A DNA stretch of 64,000 nucleotides from Sporobolomyces roseus (Eukaryota; Basidiomycota; Microbotryomycetes; Sporidiobolales; Sporidiobolaceae), in NCBI GenBank assembly GCA_016617785.1, contig JADILM010000001.1, forward strand, positions 3,596,001 through 3,660,000, read 5' to 3'. Every line of letters starts with the position of its first letter. Position 1 is the stretch's first letter. Below are positions 33,486 through 44,615 of the stretch, in pieces. A model generated the notes under the pieces. The model was not told the DNA's origin. It ran no database searches and saw only the letters and a program-made list of their open reading frames with translations. The translations under genes were made by a program, and so were the position numbers.

Positions 33486-34489
33486 ATGAGATTCTTCCTC
33501 TTCGCTTTCGTCGTTCTTGCGATCACCTCTCCCATCTTTGCCGCCGAAACCTCATCAGCCAACGACGTCTCGGCAGTCAAGTTGTGGTCTCTCAAACTCC
33601 CTACCATCAAGATCCCTACCATCAAAATCCCTGCGATTAAACTTCCTCCCATCAAGATCCCTCCCATCAAAGACATCATCAAATATATTCCAAACCCGTT
33701 CAAACCTAATCCTCCTACCAAGTTCAGGGGTGATATTCCGAGAATCACTGTCCCTCCCTCGAAACCAGCACCTAAACCTCCCGTCGTCCTCTGTATCCGT
33801 GCTCCCTGTCCTGGTCAACTCTCCCCTCCTCCTGTCGTCAAGAATCCCATCTTCAAATCCCCGACTTTCAAACCTCCCGTCTTTCCTTTCCCCGTCAAGA
33901 AACCCATCTTTCCCGGACCTATTCCTCGTCCTGGAATCATCAACGTTCTCCCTTTCCCGAAGGTCCCGGTTCCTTTCAAGAAGCCCACTGTTCCCGTTCC
34001 GAAGCCTCCTACTGTTTTGAAACCGCCTCTCGTCATCTCACTCCCTCGTCCCGTCTTGAAGCCTAGCAAACGTTCCCTCTCCGAATGCTCCGATGGAAAG
34101 ATCGCTTGCCCAGTTCCCGGTCGCCTTCACGGCTTCGATTGCGTCGATATCCGCAACAATCTTTATCAATGCGGAGACTGTCAAGGTGAGCTTCTTCTTT
34201 TCCTCTTTGCCTCTTCCAATTCTATATCCGTAACTGACCTCTCTCTGATCCCTCTCCAGTTCTCGGAGGAGTCGATTGCTCGCAACTCCCCGGTACTGCT
34301 CGAGTCGATTGCAGTACGTTTCTCTCTCGATTCCATCTCATTTCTCGTCCCAGTCTAGCTGATTTCGCCTCGTTTCGTTCGCTTTCAACAGTCAAAGGTT
34401 TCTGTCACGTCGAGAGCTGCCTCGATGGATACCTCTACGACTTTCGCAAACGTTCTTGCGTCCAAGCACCGAGGTTCGGATACCAGTAA
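33486..34489 (+). CDS. Secreted proline-rich protein with CPL1/PriA-like cysteine domain, copy B
   Basis: Paralogue of copy A, about 96% identical. Exons 33486-34185, 34260-34313 and 34392-34489 give 283 residues. Signal peptide MRFFLFAFVVLAITSPIFA, then one fewer IKIPT unit than copy A, the same Pro/Lys-rich spacer, CIRAPC, the KR dibasic site and the ten-cysteine C-terminal domain ending SCVQAPRFGYQ. Both introns here are GT-AG. Substitutions relative to A are mostly conservative and scattered (for example H to Y in the NLYQCGDC loop). The dibasic site could allow Kex2-type release of the cysteine domain; that is inference. It converges with gene X of arm B. Confidence 0.87.
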
Positions 34490-35168
34490 ACGGTCGATAT
34501 CGAATCCCTCTCTCTCAGTATCCACACATTTTACTCTTGTTTCCTCTCTTCCTGTATCTCTATGGATCTTCTCGGGCTCTACTCTCTCGTCACCTGTCTC
34601 TATCTCGTCCTCCTTGCATCTCCCTCTTCACTCCTCTTCAAACCCCTAACCGTTCTCTACCTCGACGGATCCGTCCTTCGACCGAGGGCGTGACACCAAA
34701 CCAACCTTCTCGACTGATCTGTATCTCAATCGGTACCCTCGAAGGCGAAATTCGGGCGACGGAAGATCTTTCGATTCCTTTTCAGATTCGTCTCGTTTTT
34801 GCTTCATTCGATTCGATCTAGTAATTGGCTGTCGTTTATCTTCCCTGTTCCTTCGGATTTCTTGTCTCGCAAGTTAGTGTTACCTTGCCACCTACTTCGT
34901 TCGTTCCGAGCCGTCCATCGAGAGAAGAGCGAGATTTACGAGCGATGATATTTTCGCAAGTAAGCGAAGTCTCGCTGTCAGAAACGGACTCAACATTGGC
35001 GACGACGAAGGACAAGCATTACAATGAAAAGCTTCTACTGCTGCTGAAGGAACTAGTTAGAAGGCAGGCAGATGAGTTAGGTCAGACGACGGCAAGTCAA
35101 TCGCAAAACAAAGCTCACCTTTCATTTAACGCTTTACGTAGCTTATGCGCTGCTTTCTGCAACTGATC
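34490..35168. other. Convergent spacer of arm B
   Basis: Between the CPL1-like stop and the gene X stop. Parts match arm A 21238-21879. A 113-codon frame (34825-35166) is open here but is only partly kept in arm A, so I do not call it a gene. Confidence 0.5.
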
Positions 35169-35809
35169 TCAATAGGCCCCGAGATCCGTCTCAACTGTAG
35201 CTCTACTGGTCGTAGAGTAAGGTGATTCGAACTTAGCGTCCTCATGGCGAGCGAATCTAAACAATTCGTCCAAGTACTGTGAAAGGAGGCTCGATACGAC
35301 ACCACACTCGAGAACGAGATCTATCACTGCATGTAAACGATCCTCCAGGGATTGTAGGCGATCGAGGTTTCGTTCAATTGCTCGTTGGATCTCGAGCGCT
35401 GAGAATTTCCGACGGATTTGACGGAATCGATGAATGGCACCTTCGATCGTGAACTTGCTCTCGACCGTGAGCTGGCCAGAATCCTCGTACTGTCAGGTCG
35501 AATTAGAATCACGGTAGAGGGGAGCGGGCCTACCTCAAGAAACGACATTCTCTCTTCCGCAATCAACCTCTCCATCACTTCGACGTAACGATAGATCACT
35601 TGACATTTCCGGTCATCGAGCAAATGAACCCTCCACTCATTACTCAGGAACGTCTTTCTTATGTCCTTCGCCCAAGTATCGATAATCGAGACGTTCTCGG
35701 CGGTCGATGAATACTTCGAGAGGAATAAGATTCGAACGTGCGTGAGCTCCTGCTCGAGTTACTCACTCCGCGTCGCGATATGATGTGAGAGAGCGTCTGC
35801 TGTGTGCAT
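35169..35809 (-). CDS. Gene X, arm B copy: unknown protein, 5' end unresolved
   Basis: Diverged paralogue of the arm A gene X. Exon 2 (35713-35534, 180 bases) and exon 3 (35489-35169, 321 bases) align with arm A. Conserved words include DTWAKDIRKTF, the IQRAIERNLDRLQSLEDRL helix and YLDELFRF. Exon 2 is about 28% identical in protein sequence to arm A (17 of 60 residues by eye), far below the neighbouring CPL1-like genes. An upstream intron (35766-35714) aligns in position and size (53 against 52 bases) with arm A, but the exon before it has no in-frame ATG on either arm, so another small 5' exon is likely. The ATG at 35809 is only a candidate. No known domain recognised. Confidence 0.5.
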
Positions 35810-36250
35810 ACTGTCGAAAGGGCGGAACAAGAGGAAATGGAGAGAAGAACCGGTTAAAGACTTTGTAGATTTCCAAGCGGAAGGTTCCACAATCCGTGGA
35901 TCATAAGAGAATGGAGATTGACCATGAGGTACAACGGTAGTAGACTGTGAGTGGAATGTGAGAATCGATTGAATAAATAGGGAGAACGTCAATAAATTAG
36001 AGAAAGAGGATGCGAAGTCGAAGAAGGAAACGGTCTATGTACAAAAGCTCTATTGCTGAGAATTTAACGCTCTCGCAGTGATGACGAGGAGTGACGAGAT
36101 GGAGGAAGAGGAGGAGTTGAAGGCGGAGGGAGTAAAGGTGAGGAGAGTGGAGTCAAGTTGGAGAAAGGTGCATCCAGGTGAAGGCTATCTCGGTCAGAGG
36201 TCGTCAGCGGGCTCTGTATACTGCGAGAGAGGAATCGAATGAAAGGGCCC
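35810..36250. other. Region between gene X (arm B) and the membrane protein gene
   Basis: Probably holds the missing 5' exon and promoter of gene X and the 3' end region of the next minus-strand gene. Nothing definite seen. Confidence 0.4.
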
Positions 36251-38997
36251 TTACGATTTGCCTCTTAGACTATTTCTCAACCCTTCTTCAACAGAATTCA
36301 TTTCTGTCCATTCTTTCCTCCTCTTCCCGTCGATCTCGCCTCCCTTCGTCCTCTGTTGCTCTGCGCGTTCCCTCTCGAAACTCCTTGCTATTCTATCAAG
36401 AACTTCTCCGCTCCCTGGTCTAGCTTCTCGTTTCCTTCGCCGCTTCGCAGGAGTGTACACCATCGGCGACTCCTCCACTTCGTCCTCTTTCGGAATTGTA
36501 AAGGTTGGGGATTGAATTCCTAGGAGAGGGGTGTGGAATGATTGTCGTGTTGCAGAGGACGAAGGTTGGGAGAGGGGAAGGGGTGCATCGGCGTATTTTG
36601 AGGAAGAGACAGAGGACGAAGAGGAAGAGAGTGGAGGAGTGAGATTGCCTGCTGGTGATACGAGTCCTGATGGAATGATGGGAGAAATTGTCGAAGTTGG
36701 GAAAGAATGAGGGTTTCGAGCTCCGGTCCATCGAGGAGCTGCGTCGATGCACGGAACTCATTAGCCTACGTCAACCTCGAGTTAGATCTAGAGTTAATGG
36801 AGACTCACCAGTGAAGAATAGATCAGTCAGACTGAGCTTGTCGTTTCCTCCCATTGACAAATCGCTCGCTACTGAACCACCACTATTCTCCCTCGATCTA
36901 TCTCGACTAGCTCGCTCAGGAGCAGGTAGCCACATCTTACCTGCCGCAGCTTGAGGTTGTATCATTCCGACGTCGCTCTGAGAGTACTGAGAGAGCGAGA
37001 GATCCGACGGAACTCGAAGGAGTGGTGGAGGAAGCGGAGGTCGTCCGCTCAACCAATCCGATTCGTTGATGGCGTCAACTTGTCGACGAGGTTGGTCTTC
37101 CCGACTCGAAGCCAACATCTCTGTCGATTCTTGATCCTCTTCATCGTCCTCATCATCGCCTTGCTCCGAATTCCGAGTCCCGTCAGTTCTTGGACTCGCA
37201 TCTCCACTCCATCTCCCCTCGTTCGTCAAGTTTGCGAGTCCCAGATTCGCTCTCCTAACATCATCCGTATCCGGACTCGTCGAATTTCTAGAATACTCCG
37301 GAGATCTTTGGGCATCTGAACTCGAGTTTGATCTTGACGGAGCGAGAATCGGGAACTCTGGAGTAGTAGGAGAAGGTTTGTATGGATCCCAGTACGGTCC
37401 ACGAATCGGAGGAGGTGGATGGAAGGTTTCGTCGGGATCGTAAGAATCGGGTAAATCGAGTTCGACCGCTTCGTAAGCGTAACCTTCGGGTCGAGGAGAT
37501 CCACCCAGGCGTCCTCCACTGATCTGTCGTAATCCAGCGTTGAGTGTCGCTGCCGCTCGTTCAGGTAACGAAGGACCTCCTCCTTCGTTGGACGACATCG
37601 CAGCAATCCCTAATCCAGTAGGCGCTTTTCCCCGTCTCCCATAGCTTCCATTACTCGTCCTCTTTCCCATAGTCATCATCATACTCGCTCCCACATCCTC
37701 GCCTCCCTCCTGCTCCTCCTCCCTGTCAACATACTCTTCCCTCGAATGTTCATTCGCCAATCTCCCTCCACCAGCTAACCAACTCGCTTCCCCCGCATCC
37801 CTCCTCTCAGGCCTCATACTCATGGGAGTATTCGCCCTACTCCCCTCCCGGCTCGACGTCGCAACTCTAAAGAACCCTCCCAACCTCGATCCGATCCCTT
37901 CTCTCTCGACTCGAGGCTCAACCCAATCCCATTGTTCATCCCCGTAAGCTCCACCCGCGAGTCCTTCGAACGATCGATCTCGCTTTCGTTTACGACGTAG
38001 GAAGCAGCAGAAGAGGATGAGAAACAACGCGAGGAACAAGAAGCAAATTGGAGCGGCGATTGCTGCGGCTAGTTGAGAGGGTGTGAGGGAGGAGAGACGG
38101 GAAGGTGAGAGAGCGGAGGTGGGGGAAGCGGAGGAGGTGAGAGAAGAGTCGGGGTTTGAAGTTGGGGATTGAGATTGGGAAGAAGCGGTAATGGAGTTGA
38201 CGGATTCGGAAGCTAGCACGTGGTAAGCGAGAACGATCAGCCAGATTCTCGCGAACAGTTCTGGTACGGAAACGGATACAGAGAAAAGAGCGTACCAACT
38301 GAAGAGATTTCGGATAATTCGCTCGACAAACTCGAAACGAGCGAAGTTTGTTCAGCTATTGAAGCGCTAGCGGGGAGTGAGGAAAGCGAAGCTTGCGCTG
38401 AGGGGAGAGACGCGATGGAAGAAGCCGTGGCAGCTGAACAAGGTTCCGTGAGAGAGTCAGCTTCGTTCGAGAGGAGAAGTCAGGAGAGAGCTTACCGGAT
38501 GTTCGCGCACCGTTCGCTGTTACTGATATTTGACTAGTTGGGGTAGGAATCATCATCGTAGATGTGGAACGGCTTGGTGTATTCGTGATCGATGTTGGAT
38601 TGTTCGAATTCCTTATCGACGTATTCGTCGGACGGGCAGTTGTCGTTCGAGTCGCTTCCATCTCAGTCGTACCAATAGTGACAATCTCTGTCCCTCCGAG
38701 AACCCTAGCGATAGTAGGACCCATTCCACCAGCCGTCGTATAATCCTGTCCCAATTCGATCTGACTCTGTCCTTCTCCAACTTCCTGAAGACTGACAGTG
38801 ACAGGTAGCTGCAAGAGAGTCGTTCCGTATCGAGTCAAAGTTGCTTCTCCGACCAGAGCCGTTTGAATACCGTTCGAATCGAGAGTTTGAACCGTATAGA
38901 GAGTTTCAACGGTCGCGGTTGGAGCGATTCGGTAGGATAACCAATCGGGGAGGGGTGGGAGAGGTGGGATGTAGGTCAAGGCGAAAGGTGCTGCCAT
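36251..38997 (-). CDS. Single-pass membrane protein with Ser/Thr-rich ectodomain (Mid2/Skg6-like architecture)
   Basis: Unknown function; about 840 residues. The N-terminal part (MAAPFALTYIPPLPPLPDW) has no clear cleaved signal. It is followed by a region rich in beta-forming Thr/Val/Tyr stretches and then a Ser/Thr-rich stalk suited to O-mannosylation. The transmembrane helix is PICFLFLALFLILFCCFL, followed by the basic stop-transfer RRKRKR. The long cytosolic tail is acidic and disordered, with LDLPDSYDPDETFHPPPP, and ends in a basic helical segment (LDRIARSFERERAEQQ). Exons were joined at about 38480/38430, 38297/38214 and 36810/36755. The architecture resembles fungal wall-stress sensors or polarity proteins, but this is from layout only. 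It is divergent from the carboxypeptidase gene. Confidence 0.7.
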
Positions 38998-39415
38998 ACT
39001 GCGTCGTGGTGAAGCAGGTTGGAGATCTCAACCTTCGCGACCTGCGAATTCTAACGAAATTATTGCGAAAAAATGAGAAAGAGGTCAGTATCGCGGTCCC
39101 ATCAGCTTAGACGAAACTTCTCGAGGTACAAGATACTCACGGGATACGCTCTCTGTCTCTCCCCGGTTCTCCTATCGCTATCAGTTGCCGTTATATTTCG
39201 ATCTTGACTAGGTTGATTGAATTGCTGGGGTTCAATAGGAAAGAGCGACGATAGCTCAAAGTTGCCTCCAGTCGATTTATAGAGTGTCTGTATGTATAGT
39301 AAAGCTGTTCAAAGTCGTCTAGGAGTACAGTAGGAGAGTGTTAGATCGAATGTTGAATCAAACTCTCTTTTCGTCGTTCGAAAATCCTCTCCTTCTTTCC
39401 CCCCCACTCACCACA
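38998..39415. promoter_or_regulatory. Divergent promoter region, membrane protein and carboxypeptidase
   Basis: The 418 bases between two divergent starts. No specific motif recognised. Confidence 0.45.
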
Positions 39416-41629
39416 ATGAGATCACTACTAGCTCTTACTGCTCTGGCTCACCTAGTGACCGCTCTTCCAGCTCAAGATCAATTCCCTTTCCTCTCCTCCG
39501 CTTCGTCGTCCCCGCCTTTCTCGCTCCCACTCTCCTCTCAAGCAGACGTCACCATTCACTCACACCCTTCCTTACCTCATCATCAAGTCCGCTTGCGAGA
39601 GCCACAAGGTCTCTGTGATCCAGCAGTCAAGAGTTGGAGTGGTTATCTAGACGTTGCAGAATCGGATTCTTCTCCCTCGAGGCACTTCTTCTCGTGGGTG
39701 TTTGAATCGAGGAATGATCCAAAGAATGACCCCGTCGTCCTATGGTGAGTCTGCTATACTTTGAAAGTGGGAGGGATGCTGATGAGAGAGCTCCGCAGGT
39801 TGAACGGTGGACCAGGTTGCTCTTCGTTCACTGGATTATTGCAAGAACTGGGGCCTTGCAAAGTACAGAAGCATGGTGATCCTATTCGCAACCCTCATTC
39901 GTAAGTTCGACTCGTTCTCTGCGGAACTTTGACCTGAACATCGTCGTTTTAATTTTAGATGGAACTCGAATTCGACACTAGTGTTTTTGGATCAACCTGT
40001 CGGAGTTGGGTTCTCGTACAGCGATAAAGACGATCGAGGAGTATGGACCACCGAAGCTGCTGCGCGAGACGTACGTTCACCTCGTAATTTTCCTTCGCAA
40101 CTTTTCGCTGATTTCGCGAAAACAGACCTACGCTTTCCTTCAAATCTTGTTCCACTCTCTCGGCCATCGATTCGGACGGGAGTTCCACATCGCCGGCGAG
40201 TCGTACGGAGGACGCTACGTGCCTTTGTTCGCGGATTACATCGTCAAGGAGAATGAGAAACTCAAGGCGGAATCATCGTAAGCACTCTCTCTTCCCGGTT
40301 CGTTCTCTCGCCACACAAATGCACAGTCTCTTCTGTCAATGCAACTGATACAGAGACTGATACCTTTCCCTCGTTCTCAACAGTGGCAGCTTGAAACCTA
40401 TCAACCTGGTTTCGATTCTCGTCGGAAATGGATTGTACGTTCTGCTCTTCTCCGTCGGTTACTCTCACTAGCTCTGTAGCTCAGCACGATCTTTGTTTCC
40501 CATAGCACCGACCCGAAGACACAATACGGTTCCTACATCCCTACAGTCTGCACGAACCAAACAGGTTACGGACCTTTACTTGACAAGGCCTCCTGTGACA
40601 AGATGCAGTCGACCTTACCTCGATGCCAACAACTCGCTCAAGCATGCTACGGTACGTCTCTGTCTCCCTATCTCCTTTTCCTCGGGTTCGCCGCTGATTA
40701 GATCGTGAGGGAATAGATAAACCCTCTAGTTCGACTCTATGTTTAGCGGCCTTTCAATACTGCGAGAATAGTCAAACCAGTGCTTACTACCAGTCAGGGA
40801 GGAATCCGTACGATATGACTAAATTTGGGGAGTATGAGGAAGAGAAATGGATTGAACGTTGGTTGAACACGTTCGTTCTCCTCCTTCCTCACTCTTCCCT
40901 TGAGTATACGGTGGCTGACGATCTTGACGGAAGATAGTGAGGCTGTGAGGAAGGAATTGGGTGTAGATATGGAACCTCATGGAGGAGTGAAGAAGTTCGT
41001 TGGATGTTCCGATAAAGTCGGATTCAGGTTCACCGTTAGTGGTGATCAGTGAGTCCAAACTTCTCGACATCGACCTGTTTCTCTGAGTACTGGCTGATTT
41101 CGCCAATTTGGGGTCACAGAGCCAGACCTTCATTCCCTGCAGTAGCTCATCTCGTTAATAACGGAGTGGCAGCCTTGTTCTACTCCGGAAAGAAAGATTT
41201 CATGTTCGTCTCCTTCTATCCCTCCCTCCTCCCCATCCTCCTGAGCTCACTCACAAACGACTCGGGAGATATAGCTGTAATTGGAGTGGAAACGAACAAT
41301 GGACTTCATCTCTTGCCTGGACCGGCTCCGACCGCTTCCGACAAGAACCCTTGAGATCATGGTATGCATCGAAAGAGCTCGCGAGGGTAGGGAACTCGAC
41401 GAATCAAGCGGGAGAGTATAGACAATATGGGAACTTGGCTTTTGCGATCGTTGATGATTCGGGTCATTTCGTACGTCTCTCCTCTTCATCAGGCCTGCAC
41501 GTCGGCTGTGAGACTGATGTGAATTTCTGGGATCTACAGGTCCCTTATGATCATCCCGTCGAAGCGCTCGCAATGTTGAATCAGTGGACGAAACATCGTA
41601 GAGTTGGTCACTACTCGAAGGAGGAATAG
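39416..41629 (+). CDS. Secreted or vacuolar serine carboxypeptidase (S10 family)
   Basis: Removes C-terminal residues from peptides at acidic pH. I chose the ATG at 39416 because it starts a good signal peptide ([19 protein letters not shown]); the upstream in-frame ATG at 39338 would bury it. The core shows [16 protein letters not shown] and [13 protein letters not shown]. The catalytic Ser is in [10 protein letters not shown], the Asp in [18 protein letters not shown] (restored across an intron) and the His in [20 protein letters not shown]. The usual GHMVPYDQP has become GHFVPYDHP, a mild change beside the active-site His. A Ser/Pro-rich propeptide precedes the core. The layout resembles carboxypeptidase Y. 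The gene is cut by about ten short introns. Confidence 0.93.
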
Positions 41630-41770
41630 TCGAACTGGGAACGTCTTTGTTTCATATCTTGTCATACCTGTATATAGCTTTCGAAGTAGTCTTGAATGTG
41701 CGAAATTTTTGCGAAAATGTTCATTGAAAATCCTCCTCTTTCTCTCACTCTCCTCACTCTGCATCTCATC

Positions 41771-42255
41771 ATGGCGACTCTGAATCTCGAAGTCCAATTC
41801 AGGTGAGCTATCATGCTGTACTCATTGGGATTCTAGCGCTCACACCCATCTAATCTAGTGGAGGAATGGAACTTTTATTCTCATCAATCCATAATCATTC
41901 GATCACTCTCCCACGGTACTATACACCTTCAGTACTTTCCGGAACTGGTCTGAAAGAAGTGCCAAGACCAACAGAAGGAGCAAAGACGGATATAAAGTTC
42001 TTGATTTGGTGGTTGAGGGAATACCTTTTAGAGGATAGGGAACGACCTGAATTGTTCTCACAAGGGGAAACTATGTAAGCTGGATCTCTTTCTGATCTGA
42101 CTGAAAGCATTAAGCTGATCAGAGGAGTTGTTGCTAGTCGACCGGGAATCTTGATTTTGATCAATTCGACAGATTGGGAACTCGAAGGTGAATTAGAGTA
42201 TGAGCTGCAAGAAGGGGACGAGATCGTATTCATCTCGACACTGCATGGAGGTTGA
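41771..42255 (+). CDS. URM1: Ubiquitin-related modifier URM1
   Basis: Sulfur carrier for tRNA wobble-uridine thiolation and a ubiquitin-like protein tag. Exons 41771-41802, 41859-42074 and 42138-42255 give 121 residues. Family landmarks are SGGMELLF near the start, [33 protein letters not shown] and the C-terminal FISTLHGG, whose Gly-Gly becomes the thiocarboxylate. I took the third acceptor after GTTGCTAG, because it gives [12 protein letters not shown] without an insertion. The gene starts 141 bases after the carboxypeptidase stop and converges with the SDR gene 141 bases beyond it. Confidence 0.95.
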
Positions 42256-42396
42256 ACGAAAAGAGGGAGTCAAAGCTAGTCATGAGGGTCTTTTTCGCAG
42301 GGATTTGGTTTCAACATGTTGTAACAAGTATCTTTACTACTAAATGGGAAGGAACAACGAGGAAGACAATATGAATATAGGACAGTGGGAGAGAGG

Positions 42397-44149
42397 CTTA
42401 GGAGGAGAGACCGTGAGCCTTGTCAAGTTGTTCGACAAATTTGTACGTTTTCGCTTGAACCGCATTTCCAGCATCAGTGATCGTCTCATGCGTCTTTCCG
42501 ACCTGATTCAAGAACGGTAATCATCAGTATCTGCAACAAACGACATGGGGAAGCGGAATGGAAGAGCTTACAGTGTTGACGAACCAGCGGAAGTAATCGG
42601 GAAGACTCCTCAAATTGGGCAAGAGCATGTGGGCGAAATGAGGAGCGACGAGGTGATCCGATAACCCAGACTCGATGATGCGAACCATTTGGTCGGCGAG
42701 CCATCCAGCGTCGAGGGTGGGGCTCATGAATTGGTTCTCTTGTTCTTTCATCGCGTCTCCCATTTGTGTACTGACTTTTGTGGGACAGATCACAGAGGTG
42801 CGAACTCGGGGAGCGTTGTATCTAAGGAGTCATGCATAGTGTCAGCAACGAGGAAAACGGCAACTAGAGGTTTGCGACGAACCGGTGACGAAGTTCTCCA
42901 TTGAGGGTCTCGTGAAGAGCGAGAACGGCAGCCTTCGAGCACGAGTATTCACCTGTCGAGGGGAGTCATCATGAGCTACACTGTTCACGAGCTCAAGTCG
43001 AGAATGCTTACTTAGTTGAGGTATCGCGGCGTAAGAAGCGGATGAAGCGGTCTGTCGGAAGAGAATGAAACGCATCAGCAAGCCTGTTCGATGTGAAGCG
43101 GCAAGCAATCGTGACAAACCGTCATGATATGTCCGTGGCTTATTGAGTGGAAGAAACAGAAAGTCAGCGGAATGAAAGTGAAGAGTGCCCAAAAATGTGG
43201 CTCACTTTAGTTTGATGACTGCCGGAGCAATCGAGTCAGTGCTGTTCGTACATTAGAAAGAGACGATGACTCACTATGAGGCAAGAACTCGCGAAGGATG
43301 TTGTGAGCACCGAGGACGTTGACTTTGTAGGTCAACAAGAACTCTTCTGGTTTCGTGTCGAGAATGGTTTTGCCTCGAGCGATACCCGCGTTGTTGATCT
43401 ATCGAGCACATATAGAGTCAGTCTTGATCGGCTGAGGATGTTAAGTTGCAACATACGAGAACAGTAGGTTGTCCAATCTGCGAGAAATGAAAAAGTCAGC
43501 TTCGAATGGCGATTGCAGACAGAGCAGCTCGACTTACCTCCTCTCGGACCTTCCTCGCTACCTCAGCAATAGCCTTGGGGTCGGTGATGTCGCATTTGTA
43601 GTAGTGAACGCCCTCTAAGAACGGGAATCTATCAGCTTGCGAAATGAACAAGCGAGGAAAAGGAGGTTTACTCACTTGCGTTGTAAGTCGGAGGAGCCAT
43701 ATCGAGTACAGCGATATTAGGGGTCTTCTTAGCAAGGCGTTCGACGATTTCTTTCCCGATTCCAGTTGAACCTCCAGTAATCAAAACGATATCTCCTCTT
43801 CCCTTCTGCATACTCCAACTTGGTGGATCCGCCTTCCATCCGTGATTCCTTGTCAGGCGGTTGAGAGTACGATGCAAAGTCTTGAGTGCGACGAATGCTA
43901 CGAGGATAGACAGCCATCTATTCGAACGAAGGTGATCGATGAAAGTGTGCGATTGACCGAGAATCGCTCGAGTCTTGAAGAAATGCCATGCGGCGATACA
44001 TGCTGCTCCTGAGAAGGATAACGCAGTCTTGTCAAGGAATCGATTGACGCTGTGAGGACGAGGAGAAGTCAAGTCTAAGATAAGTGGGGGAAAGAGGAAG
44101 AGAGAAGGAGGAGAGCTCACTCGTCGATGGAGAACTTTGCTGGAGGCAT
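42397..44149 (-). CDS. Membrane-anchored short-chain dehydrogenase/reductase
   Basis: NAD(P)-dependent oxidoreductase of the classical SDR superfamily, resembling SDR16C/retinol dehydrogenase-type enzymes. After a short start (MPPAKFSIDDVNRFLD) come two hydrophobic segments (SFSGAACIAAWHFF and WLSILVAFVALKTL) that probably anchor it to ER or lipid droplets. The cofactor motif is VLITGGSTGIGKEIVERLA, the NNAG motif is INNAGIARGKTIL, and the catalytic Ser...Tyr-x-x-x-Lys lies in TASSASYAAIPQLSEYSCSKAAVLALHETL. It is split by eight or so introns. The substrate, likely a lipid alcohol or ketone, cannot be read from sequence. Confidence 0.87.
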
Positions 44150-44615
44150 AATGAAGTCTGTTTGAGATGATGAGAAGAAGAGAAGTGAGGTGAGGGAGAG
44201 CAAGGAGAGCAAGGTTGATGCAATTTCATCACTTCATGCATTTTTTGAGAAAAGTTACCGAGACGGCCAACTCAATTTCGCGAGGAGTGAAAAAGGGCCG
44301 AGGTGAAGCCACGCGCCCGGAACAGACAGTCCGCAATACACGACATTCGATAGCATAGGGGAATTCACGAACTGAGCTCCGAAGTACAGAGCTCAACTCG
44401 ACGAGAGTCTACGAAAAAATGACTCTGAACTCTCCTTCGCCTCTCTCGCCTCCCCAACTCGATCGGAATGAGACCTGAATCGAATTCATTGATGTGACGC
44501 AATCCGACAGAGTGAAAGATATGACCCAAAGAATCCAACGAAAAACCTAGAAAAGAAACGAAAAACCCCCTCTCCCTCTTCCTCCTCGACCCTGTTCTAC
44601 TCTCACACCTCTGAC
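44150..44615. other. Intergenic region between the SDR gene and FTR1
   Basis: Promoter of the SDR gene and 3' region of FTR1, both on the minus strand. Nothing else seen. Confidence 0.5.

Larger units (their letters stand above)
32838..35790. repeat. Inverted duplication, arm B
   Basis: About 2.95 kb matching arm A (20600-23530) in reverse orientation, close to the same length. It contains, left to right, the shared upstream region, the CPL1-like gene, the convergent spacer and gene X. Its left edge is seen near 32838, where CGCAAGTCCGGGAGAGACC begins to match arm A. Confidence 0.85.

Noticed and set aside
34825..35166. 113-codon plus-strand frame in the arm B spacer
   Set aside because: It begins in spacer DNA, is antisense-adjacent to gene X and only partly preserved in arm A, so selection on it is not supported.
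20600..35790. Mating-type locus or pheromone cassette suggested by the inverted repeat
   Set aside because: No STE3-like receptor, homeodomain gene or CAAX-ending pheromone precursor was found in or around the arms.
20600..35790. Composite transposon flanked by inverted elements
   Set aside because: The arms carry no transposase or reverse transcriptase, no terminal inverted repeats and no visible target-site duplication.
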